A DNA stretch of 64,000 nt from an uncultured Paracoccaceae bacterium (GTDB taxonomy: Bacteria > Pseudomonadota > Alphaproteobacteria > Rhodobacterales > Rhodobacteraceae): NCBI GenBank assembly GCA_947488175.1, contig CANKYO010000014.1, positions 60,719-124,718 of the forward strand. Reading direction: 5' to 3'. The notes below the pieces were generated by a model that saw only the letters and a list, made by a program, of their open reading frames with translations, was not told the origin of the DNA and searched no databases. The position numbers and the translations under genes are program-made. Shown piece after piece: positions 9,536 to 17,133 of this stretch (its first letter is position 1; each line of letters starts with the position of its first letter).

Positions 9536-10835
9536 TGCCGGTCAGGTCGAATGTCTCGTCCGGAAAGTATTTGGCAAGGCGCACATCGGCGGCGCGGGCA
9601 TGGCCTTCCATGCCTTCCAACCGGGCGATGCGGGCGGTGGCTTGACCAACCCGCTTTGATCCTTCGCGCGTGGCCTGCTGCCATGTCACGATCTTCATGT
9701 ATTTATGCACTGACAGGCCGCCAGTATAGGAGGCCGCACGCGAGGTAGGCAGGACGTGGTTGGTGCCTGCGGCCTTGTCGCCGTAAGACACGGTAGTTTC
9801 TTCGCCCAGAAACAGCGATCCATAGCAGCTGAGTGTGTCACGCCACCAGTTCAGGTCTTCGGCCTGCACGGTCAGGTGTTCGGGGGCGTATTCATCGGAT
9901 GTGGCGGCCATTTCCTCGCGGTCGGCGCAGAGGATCACCTCGGCATAGTCACGCCATGCGGCAAAGGCGTTTTCGCGGTTCACATCCGGCAAATCGTCGA
10001 TCAGGCCGGGAACACGAGCCATCACATCCTCGGCCAGGGCGCGGTCATCAGTGACCAGCCACACGGGCGAGTTGTAGCCATGTTCGGCCTGGCTCACCAG
10101 ATCGGTGGCGACGATATGCGGATCAGCGGTTTTGTCAGCCAAGATCAGGCTGTCGGTGGGCCCCGCGATCATGTCGATACCCACGCGACCAAAGAGGATG
10201 CGCTTCGCCTCGGCCACGAACTGGTTTCCGGGACCGACAAGGATGTTGGCCTTTGGCAGACCAAAGAGGCCGAATGTCATTGCGGCCACGCCCTGCACAC
10301 CGCCAAGCGCCATGATTGTGTCGGCCCCGCAGATATGGGCGGCATAGATGATGGCCGGTGCGACGCCAACGTCGGGGCGAGGTGGAGAGGTGGCGATGAT
10401 ATGTTTGCAGCCTGCAACCTTGGCGGTTGTCACGGTCATGATGGCGCTGGCGATATGGCTGTAGCGCCCGCCGGGGACATAGCAGCCCGCCGCATCAACC
10501 GGGATCGCCTTTTGCCCGGCGATCAGGCCTGGCACGACCTCAAGTTCCACATCGCTGACGGTGGCTTTCTGCGCTTCGGCAAAGCGGCGCACGTTATCAT
10601 GGGCGAACTGGATATCTTCCTTGAGTTTCTGCGGCACCAGATCGGCGGCGGCTGCGATCTCTTCGTTGGTCAGGATGATATTGCCGTCATATTTGTCGAA
10701 CTTGGCCGCATATTCACGGGCGGCGTCATCGCCCCCGGCTTCGATATCCGACAGGATGTTCTGTACGATATCATGCACATCAGAGGCGTCGGATGTGGCG
10801 GTCAGCGTTGCTTTTTTCAGGTATTCCCGGGCCAT
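9528..10835 (-). CDS. hpsN: HisD-like sulfopropanediol 3-dehydrogenase (HpsN)
   Basis: A 435-residue NAD-dependent dehydrogenase of the histidinol dehydrogenase fold, expected to oxidise 2,3-dihydroxypropane-1-sulfonate twice to sulfolactate. HisD-type zinc and catalytic residues are kept: Q249 and H252 in SQAEHG, E319-H320 in APEHL, D353 in YGDK, H412 in MEGHA. The sequence differs from the genuine HisD at 53456 in the substrate half, for example GPTDS in place of GPSE. I start at the ATG with AGGA eight bases upstream; a TTG at 10856 is the longest reading. It is first in the operon and divergent from the LacI gene. Automated annotation would probably call it histidinol dehydrogenase. Confidence 0.82.
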   Translation of the reverse strand: MAREYLKKATLTATSDASDVHDIVQNILSDIEAGGDDAAREYAAKFDKYDGNIILTNEEIAAAADLVPQKLKEDIQFAHDNVRRFAEAQKATVSDVELEVVPGLIAGQKAIPVDAAGCYVPGGRYSHIASAIMTVTTAKVAGCKHIIATSPPRPDVGVAPAIIYAAHICGADTIMALGGVQGVAAMTFGLFGLPKANILVGPGNQFVAEAKRILFGRVGIDMIAGPTDSLILADKTADPHIVATDLVSQAEHGYNSPVWLVTDDRALAEDVMARVPGLIDDLPDVNRENAFAAWRDYAEVILCADREEMAATSDEYAPEHLTVQAEDLNWWRDTLSCYGSLFLGEETTVSYGDKAAGTNHVLPTSRAASYTGGLSVHKYMKIVTWQQATREGSKRVGQATARIARLEGMEGHARAADVRLAKYFPDETFDLTGNE

Positions 10836-11004
10836 GATGTGCGTCCTCATATCCAAATGTCAGGGGCTGCGTCACACCACCGGCAACGCGGAACGGACTG
10901 AGAAAGGGATGGCGGTCTGCAATTCAAGGCGTGTCGCATCATTGAAACACGACAGCTGCGGCATGATTGCACCCTCCCGGTCACAAGCCGATTCTTGCAT
11001 CTGA

Positions 11005-11040
11005 TGTAAGCCTTTACATTTCTGCATGCAAGCCTTTACA
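11005..11040. promoter_or_regulatory. Two tandem operator-like palindromes for the divergent LacI regulator
   Basis: TGTAAGCCTTTACA at 11005-11018 and TGCAAGCCTTTACA at 11027-11040 share twelve of fourteen bases around AAGCCTTTACA. The first has perfect TGTAA/TTACA half-sites. Their centres are 22 bases apart, about two helical turns, so two dimers or a tetramer could bind one face. They lie in the 261-base gap between hpsN and the LacI gene. Binding by that regulator is inferred from position and symmetry. Confidence 0.55.
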
Positions 11041-11096
11041 TTCCCTAAGGTAAGTTTCAGCGAATCCAAACGATACAAAGGGCAGGCAGCACCGGA

Positions 11097-12122
11097 ATGA
11101 ATGCCGACAAACCCACACCTACGCTGCATGACGTGGCAGACTTGGCCGGTGTGTCCACCGCCACGGTATCGCGCTGCCTGAACTTTCCCGACCGGGTCAA
11201 GCAGGCCACCCGCGACAAGGTGATGGCGGCGGTCGATGCGCTTGGCTATGCCCCCAATTTCGGGGCCCGCGCCATGGCATCGCAGCGAACCAACACAATC
11301 GGGGCCATCATTCCCACGATGGAAAACGCGGTGTTCGCCCGTGGCTTGCAGGCGTTCGAGGATGAATTGCGTCAGCACGGCTTTACCCTGCTGGTGGCCA
11401 GTTCATCCTACCGCGCCGATGTGGAAGAGGCGCAGATCAGATCACTGATCGCCCGTGGGGCCGACGCACTGTTGCTGATCGGTCATGACCGCGACCCGGC
11501 GATTTATCAGTTTTTGGAAGGACAGCGTAAACCGGCGCTGGTCACATGGGCATATGATCCGGACAATCCGCGCCCGTCCGTGGGGTTCGATAATCGCGCG
11601 GCGATGCGGGCCATGGCAGAAAAGGTGCTGGCGCTGCATCATCGCAAGCTGGCGTTGATATCGGCCCCGATGGCGTCAAACGACCGGGCGCGGGCGCGGA
11701 TGATGGGTATCCGTGATGCGATGGCAGCCTATGGTCTGACGCCGGAGGCGCTGGCGGTTATTGAAACGCCCTATGGCATTGAAAACGGGGCTGATGCCTT
11801 TGCCCGCCTGATGCAAGCCGATGACAGGCCAACGGCTGTTTTTTGCGGTAATGATGTGCTGGGGGTCGGGGCGCTGCGGCAGGCCCGTGCCATGGGGCTG
11901 GACGTGCCGGGCGATGTGTCGGTGGTCGGCTTTGACGATATCGAATTGTCGCAGGTGACGTACCCGCCGCTGACCACCGTGCATGTCCCGCACGGCGCGA
12001 TGGGCCGAAAGGCGGCGCGCGCGCTTGTCGCGATGGTGTTGCACGGGCAGCCTGCAGAGACAACAGCCTTGCCGACCGAGATTGTGATGCGCGGATCACT
12101 TGCGGCAATTGATCCGGCGTAA
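11097..12122 (+). CDS. LacI-family transcriptional regulator of the sulfonate operon
   Basis: A 341-residue repressor. The N-terminal helix-turn-helix with hinge helix is clear (TLHDVADLAGVSTATVSRCL, then VDALGYAPNFGARAMAS). A periplasmic-binding-protein-like effector domain follows, including VFCGNDVLGVGALRQA and VVGFDDIELS. It is divergent from hpsN, so it probably controls that operon and itself through the palindromes between them. DHPS or a pathway intermediate would be the likely inducer, but nothing in the sequence identifies it. Confidence 0.88.
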   Translation: MNADKPTPTLHDVADLAGVSTATVSRCLNFPDRVKQATRDKVMAAVDALGYAPNFGARAMASQRTNTIGAIIPTMENAVFARGLQAFEDELRQHGFTLLVASSSYRADVEEAQIRSLIARGADALLLIGHDRDPAIYQFLEGQRKPALVTWAYDPDNPRPSVGFDNRAAMRAMAEKVLALHHRKLALISAPMASNDRARARMMGIRDAMAAYGLTPEALAVIETPYGIENGADAFARLMQADDRPTAVFCGNDVLGVGALRQARAMGLDVPGDVSVVGFDDIELSQVTYPPLTTVHVPHGAMGRKAARALVAMVLHGQPAETTALPTEIVMRGSLAAIDPA

Positions 12123-13121
12123 TCAGTTATTGCAGATGTTTTGCAGGCTGATCCAATCCGCATCATCGAGGATCGGTGGCAGGACCTGCCCCGCCAGCGG
12201 ATCAGGGCTCAGGTCAGCATCGATAATGGCTGCATAGGGGGCATTGGGCACCTGGGCTGCGGCAAAGACCGGGCGAAGGCTGTCGTCATCCACCTCGGCC
12301 CAGGGGGTGGCGACGATCGTGGCTGCGTTGGCCTGCAAAATCTCTGACGGGATCTCACCCGTGGTCAACAGCCGGAAAGTTGTACCCAGTCCGGCCTGCC
12401 GCAGGACCTGTTCCAGCGGATCGGTCTTGATGCGCGCCGCATGGGCGGCCAGCACATATCCTGCAGCCACAGCCGGATCATCCGTGCCTTGCAGCACGCG
12501 GTGATCCAGCACGATCAGTTCACCAGGGATCGCAACCGCCCCTTGCGCCAATTCAGGCACCACCACGATCTGTGTCAGGGTCTTGTGGCCAAACAGCCGT
12601 TCGGCCAGCCGCCCCGCCGCCTCAACAGCCGATGGTTCCCGGCAAGCCGCCCCGGTCTCGACCTGCATGTGACCCAGCATCGTGGCCCCGATTTCCATGC
12701 GCTTGGGCAGGGGGACGACGGCCAGTGTCTGCCGGGTCAGGGCGCCGGGCAGCCAGAAGATGGCTAGCAGCACCGTGACCACGATCAGCCCGCCTGTCAT
12801 CCAGTGGCGCAGCTTGCCGGGTTTGGGCCGTTCCTTGTCCAGTGCCGCGCGCACCTGTTCGATGGCGTCGATCATCATCTCATCGGTGATTTCAACCGCC
12901 TCGCTGGCGTCTTCGTCGGGGGTGTAGATGGCCGGCTGTTCGTCTGGGTTCTGTCGGGTGACCGCCGGCAAGGACCAGTGGGTCAGCGGTCGCCCGGCCT
13001 TGTCGGAAATCACAAGCGTCGCATCGCCGAACGACACCACGACATCGCGTCGCTGTTCGTCAGGGCCCGCCCGCCAGAGCCCGCCGCTTTCCAGCCGCAC
13101 GTATTTATCGAGTGCCGTCAT
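12123..13121 (-). CDS. Conserved membrane-anchored hypothetical protein
   Basis: A 332-residue protein I do not recognise. It has a cytoplasmic N-terminal part (1-108) with an FGDATLVISDKAG segment, one membrane helix at about 109-128 (GGLIVVTVLLAIFWLPGAL), and a 200-residue C-terminal domain probably outside the membrane. The C-terminal part contains VVVPELAQGAVAIPGELIVL and AAGYVLAAH, which loosely recall a peptidase-like or chaperone-like fold without an obvious HExxH. I start at MTALDKY; the longer frame has no support. It is tail-to-tail with the LacI gene. Confidence 0.6.
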   Translation of the reverse strand: MTALDKYVRLESGGLWRAGPDEQRRDVVVSFGDATLVISDKAGRPLTHWSLPAVTRQNPDEQPAIYTPDEDASEAVEITDEMMIDAIEQVRAALDKERPKPGKLRHWMTGGLIVVTVLLAIFWLPGALTRQTLAVVPLPKRMEIGATMLGHMQVETGAACREPSAVEAAGRLAERLFGHKTLTQIVVVPELAQGAVAIPGELIVLDHRVLQGTDDPAVAAGYVLAAHAARIKTDPLEQVLRQAGLGTTFRLLTTGEIPSEILQANAATIVATPWAEVDDDSLRPVFAAAQVPNAPYAAIIDADLSPDPLAGQVLPPILDDADWISLQNICNN

Positions 13122-13245
13122 TTGCCCCAACTGCCCTTTTCGGCGAGGATACCGCCCTTGGGCGGCGATGTCATGTCGGAAACGGGCAAGACCGGGTAGA
13201 CCTGCCTGTCGCCCAATGGGGCCAAGCCCAGAAGGAAGAGTGATC

Positions 13246-15291
13246 ATGTCCAACGACCCGCTGCTGCAGCCTTATCAGCTGAAACATCTGACATTGCGCA
13301 ACCGGGTAATGACCACCAGCCACGAACCGGCCTATCCCGAAGACGGCATGCCCAAGGACCGCTATATCGCATATCATGCGGAACGCGCGCGGGCAGGCGT
13401 TGCGCTGACCATGACGGCAGGGTCTGCGGTGGTGTCACGCGACAGCCCGCCATCGTTCAACAATGTGCTGGCTTACCGGGACGAGGTGGTCCCGTGGATC
13501 AGGCGGCTGACGGATGCCTGCCACGATGAAGGCTGTGCCGTGATGATCCAGCTGACACATCTGGGGCGGCGCACGGGCTGGAACAAGGGCGACTGGCTGC
13601 CGTCGCTGTCATCGGGGCCACATCGCGAACCGGCGCATCGCGCCTTTCCCAAGGTGATGGAGGATTGGGATATCGCCCGCGTCATCACCGATTTCGCCGA
13701 TGCCGCCGAACGGATGCAGGCCGGTGGCATGGACGGGGTCGAGATCGAGGCCTATGGCCACCTGATCGACCAGTTCTGGTCGCCGCTGACCAACAGTCTT
13801 GATGGGCGTTATGGCAGTGCGACGCTGGACACCCGGATGCAGTTCGGGCTGGATGTCATTGACGCGATCCGTACACGGGTTGGTCCGGATTTCATTGTTG
13901 GTGTTCGGTTTACGGCAGACGAGGCGGCAAAGGGCGGCATCACGCCCGATATCGGCCTGCAGATGGCGAACCGGCTGAAGGCCACTGGTCAGGTGGATTT
14001 TCTGAACGTGATCCGGGGGCGGGTGCACTCCGACCCTGCCTTGACCGATGTGATCCCGGTGCAGGGGATGCGGTCGGCCCCGCATCTGGACTTCGCGGGT
14101 GCTGTCCGCGCGGCCACCGGTTTGCCCACCTTTCACGCGGCCCGCATTCCCGATGTGGCGACAGCCCGGCACGCGATTTCTGCCGGGCTTCTTGATATGG
14201 TGGGGATGACCCGTGCGCATCTGGCCGATCCGCATATTGTGCGCAAGGTGATGGAGGGGCGCGAGGATGATATCAGGCCTTGCGTCGGGGCGACCTATTG
14301 TCTTGACCGGATCTATCAGGGGGGCGAGGCGCTGTGCATTCACAACGCGGCCACCGGGCGCGAATTGCAGATGCCGCAGGTGGTTGCCCAGGCGGGGGTG
14401 CGCAGGAATGTGGTGATCGTGGGGGCCGGACCAGCCGGGTTGGAGGCCGCGCGCGTGTGCGCCGAACGGGGGCACAGGGTGACCGTGCTGGAGGCCGCTG
14501 ACACCCCCGGCGGTCAGATCCGCCTGACCGCGCAAAGCCCGCGACGGCGCGAGATGATGGGGATTGTCGACTGGCGCATGGCGCAATGTGCGGCCCGTGA
14601 TGTGACCTTCCGTTTCAACACGCTGGCGGAAGCTGCGGATATGCTGGCGCTGGCCCCTGATGTGGCGATTATCGCCACGGGGGGTCTGCCGAACCTTGAT
14701 CTGTTCGAGACGCGGGGTGCTGCGCACCATGTGATCAGCACCTGGGATATCCTGTCGGGGGATGTCAAATCGGCGGGGCGTATCCTGATCTATGACGAGG
14801 CGGGCGATCATCCGGGGCTGCAGGCGGCAGAGATGGCCGCCGAAGCGGGGGCAGAGGTAGAGGTGATGACCCCTGATCGCAGCTTTGCGCCGGAGGTGAT
14901 GGGGATGAACCTGACCCCCTATATGCGGGCCCTGCAAAAGCGTGAGGTGACGATGACCGTGGCGCGGCGGTTGCTGGGCGTGGCGCGGGATGGGAACCGG
15001 TTGCTGGCGACGATCGGGACGGATTACAGCGATTACACAATGCAGGCCCATTATGATCAGGTGGTGGTGAATTACGGGGTCACACCGCTGGATGATCTGT
15101 ATTTCGATCTGCGCGACGGATCGTCGAACCGGGGTGAGCTGGATCAGGCGGCGTTTATCGCGGGTGAGCCTCAGGCGTTGAAGACCAATCCTGACGGTAC
15201 CTATCAGCTTTTCCGGATTGGCGATGTGGTGGCATCGCGCAATACACATGCGGCGATCTATGACGCGTTGCGGCTGTGTCATGTAATGTGA
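13246..15291 (+). CDS. Old-yellow-enzyme/FAD-dependent oxidoreductase, demethylase-like (DgcA/StcD family)
   Basis: A 681-residue two-part enzyme. An FMN TIM barrel occupies about 1-370 (LTLRNRVMTTSHEPAY, IQLTHLGRR, VEIEAYGHLIDQFWSP), followed by a short cysteine linker and an FAD/NAD-binding half (VVIVGAGPAGLEAARVCAE). The layout matches 2,4-dienoyl-CoA reductase and dimethylglycine or N-methylproline demethylases; the N-terminal wording is closest to the demethylases as I remember them. The ATG is preceded by GAAGGAAGAG. The linker reads C-x5-C-x12-C, so one cysteine of the usual 4Fe-4S set is missing. The substrate is not certain. Confidence 0.75.
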   Translation: MSNDPLLQPYQLKHLTLRNRVMTTSHEPAYPEDGMPKDRYIAYHAERARAGVALTMTAGSAVVSRDSPPSFNNVLAYRDEVVPWIRRLTDACHDEGCAVMIQLTHLGRRTGWNKGDWLPSLSSGPHREPAHRAFPKVMEDWDIARVITDFADAAERMQAGGMDGVEIEAYGHLIDQFWSPLTNSLDGRYGSATLDTRMQFGLDVIDAIRTRVGPDFIVGVRFTADEAAKGGITPDIGLQMANRLKATGQVDFLNVIRGRVHSDPALTDVIPVQGMRSAPHLDFAGAVRAATGLPTFHAARIPDVATARHAISAGLLDMVGMTRAHLADPHIVRKVMEGREDDIRPCVGATYCLDRIYQGGEALCIHNAATGRELQMPQVVAQAGVRRNVVIVGAGPAGLEAARVCAERGHRVTVLEAADTPGGQIRLTAQSPRRREMMGIVDWRMAQCAARDVTFRFNTLAEAADMLALAPDVAIIATGGLPNLDLFETRGAAHHVISTWDILSGDVKSAGRILIYDEAGDHPGLQAAEMAAEAGAEVEVMTPDRSFAPEVMGMNLTPYMRALQKREVTMTVARRLLGVARDGNRLLATIGTDYSDYTMQAHYDQVVVNYGVTPLDDLYFDLRDGSSNRGELDQAAFIAGEPQALKTNPDGTYQLFRIGDVVASRNTHAAIYDALRLCHVM

Positions 15292-15305
15292 TGGCCGGTG
15301 TCGCT

Positions 15306-15323
15306 GTTTCGCTGACGCGAAAC
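15306..15323. terminator. Short hairpin between convergent genes
   Basis: GTTTCGC and GCGAAAC form a perfect seven-base stem around TGAC, 14 bases after the oxidoreductase stop and 31 bases before the stop of the convergent acyl-CoA synthetase. There is no long T-run, so a weak bidirectional terminator is a tentative reading. Confidence 0.4.
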
Positions 15324-15354
15324 GCGCCCCACCCGCCATCCCGCAAGGAATAGA

Positions 15355-16962
15355 TCACATCGTTTTGGCCAGTTTGCGCAGTTCGAATTTCTGGATCTTG
15401 CCGGTCGAAGTTTTTGGCAGCTCCTGAAACACAACCTTTTTCGGGGTCTTGAACCCGGCCAGTCGGGTGCGGACAAAGGCGATCATTTCCGCCTCGTCAG
15501 CCTCTGCCCCGTCTTTCAGCTCCACAAAGGCGCAGGGCACTTCGCCCCATTTGTCATCGGGTTTGGCCACCACGGCGCAGAGATTGACCGCGGGGTGGTG
15601 CATTAGCGCGCCCTCGACCTCGACCGAGCTGATGTTTTCGCCGCCTGAAATGATAATATCCTTGGCCCGGTCGGAGATTTGCATTGATCCGTCCGGATGC
15701 TGGACGGCCAGATCCTCGGAATGGAAATAGCCGCCCTTGAAGGCCTTTTGCGTGGCTTCGGGGTTTTTCAAATAACCCTTCATCACCGAATTGCCACGCA
15801 TGACGATTTCGCCTTGGGTGGCGCCGTACCTAGTGACCTGCGCCATGTTTTCATCGACGACGGTCACGTCTTCCATCATCGGCATGGCGACACCCTGGCG
15901 GGCCTTGATGGCGGCCTGTTCATCGCCGGGCAGATCGTTCCAGGCCGGATCCCAGATGCATTCGGTGACATGGCCATAGGTTTCTGTGAGGCCGTAAACC
16001 TGTTTGACGTTGAACCCCAGCTTGCCGATGGCCGCCAATGTGGCTGCGGCGGGTGGTGCACCGGCGGTGAAGACTTCGACCACATGGTCGAAATCGCGCC
16101 GTTCCCTGGCGTTGACGATCATGTTCAGCACGATGGGCGCGCCGCCGAAATGGGTGACGCCTTCGTCGGCGATCGCGTCATAGATCGCCGATGCCGTGAT
16201 ATCACGGCAGCAGACGGCTGTGCCGCCGAGCGCGGGCAACATCCATGTGTGGTTCCAGCCGTTGCAGTGAAACAGCGGCACGATCTGCAGGTAGCGCATG
16301 AAGAGCGGCAGTTCCCAACTGATCGGTGTGCCCATCGTCATCAGATAGGCCCCCCGGTGGTGATAAACGACCCCTTTGGGCCGCCCTGTCGTGCCGGAGG
16401 TATAGTTCAGCGCGAGGCTGTCCCATTCGTCATCCGGCATGATCCAGTTGAAATCGGGATCGCCGGTGGCCAGAAAATCCTCGTAATCCTGTTGTTCGCC
16501 GATGCCGGGGACGCCTGCCACTGGATCGGGGACTTCGATGATCATCGGCGCGGGGCCTTCCATCTGGTCGATCGCGTCCATCGCGAGGGGCAGGAACTGG
16601 CTGTCGACCAGTGCGACCTTGGCCTCCCCATGATCGAAAATGTAGGCGACGGTATCGACATCAAGCCGTGTGTTGATCGTGTTCAGTACCGCGCCGCAGG
16701 CGGGCACCGCAAAGGCGGCTTCGGATTGGGCGGGGATGTTGGGCAGGATGGTGGCGACCACATCGCCGGGCTGCACGCCGGCCTTGGTCAGCGCAGAGGC
16801 GAGTTGCGACACGCGGCGGTGATATTGCGCATAGGTCAGGCGCTGTTTGCCGTAAACCAGCGCCTCGCGATCCGCAAAAATCCGGGCGGCGCGTTGCAGA
16901 TGCGACAATGGCGTGAGCGGCACGTAATTCGCGGCACATTTGCCCAGACCCGTTTCATCCAT
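15355..16962 (-). CDS. Acyl-CoA synthetase (AMP-forming)
   Basis: A 535-residue ANL-superfamily enzyme that activates a carboxylic acid with ATP and CoA. The phosphate loop YTSGTTGRPKG, VYGLTETYGH, YFHSEDLA with hinge SDRAKDIIISGGENISS, and the C-terminal lysine in KTSTGKIQKFELR are all present. It resembles the short/medium-chain acyl-CoA synthetase group. I start at the ATG with GGAGG seven bases upstream rather than the TTG two codons earlier. It is oriented with the beta-oxidation genes and probably feeds them. Confidence 0.88.
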   Translation of the reverse strand: MDETGLGKCAANYVPLTPLSHLQRAARIFADREALVYGKQRLTYAQYHRRVSQLASALTKAGVQPGDVVATILPNIPAQSEAAFAVPACGAVLNTINTRLDVDTVAYIFDHGEAKVALVDSQFLPLAMDAIDQMEGPAPMIIEVPDPVAGVPGIGEQQDYEDFLATGDPDFNWIMPDDEWDSLALNYTSGTTGRPKGVVYHHRGAYLMTMGTPISWELPLFMRYLQIVPLFHCNGWNHTWMLPALGGTAVCCRDITASAIYDAIADEGVTHFGGAPIVLNMIVNARERRDFDHVVEVFTAGAPPAAATLAAIGKLGFNVKQVYGLTETYGHVTECIWDPAWNDLPGDEQAAIKARQGVAMPMMEDVTVVDENMAQVTRYGATQGEIVMRGNSVMKGYLKNPEATQKAFKGGYFHSEDLAVQHPDGSMQISDRAKDIIISGGENISSVEVEGALMHHPAVNLCAVVAKPDDKWGEVPCAFVELKDGAEADEAEMIAFVRTRLAGFKTPKKVVFQELPKTSTGKIQKFELRKLAKTM

Positions 16963-17098
16963 GATCAAACCTCCCCATGGTTACGCAGGCCATTGAACGG
17001 AGAATGGCGGCGTCTGACAAGGGGATTCAGGACGGGACCTGTCGGGCGGGTCGGAGATCGGTGGGCGGACCGGCCGTCAGCGGCGGTCACGCGGGGTT

Positions 17099-17125
17099 GG
17101 TGCGGCCCCAGCGAAGGGCCGCACC
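17099..17125 (-). terminator. Hairpin after the fadJ-type gene
   Basis: GGTGCGGCCC and GGGCCGCACC form a perfect ten-base stem with a seven-base loop, beginning nine bases past the stop of the minus-strand fadJ-type gene. It lacks a T-run, so it may be a Rho-independent-like or transcript-stabilising structure. Confidence 0.5.
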
Positions 17126-17133
17126 GGGATGTA

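Noticed and set aside
13609..15339. A 576-codon minus-strand open frame
   Set aside because: It lies wholly opposite the old-yellow-enzyme oxidoreductase and is arginine/histidine-rich shadow sequence.
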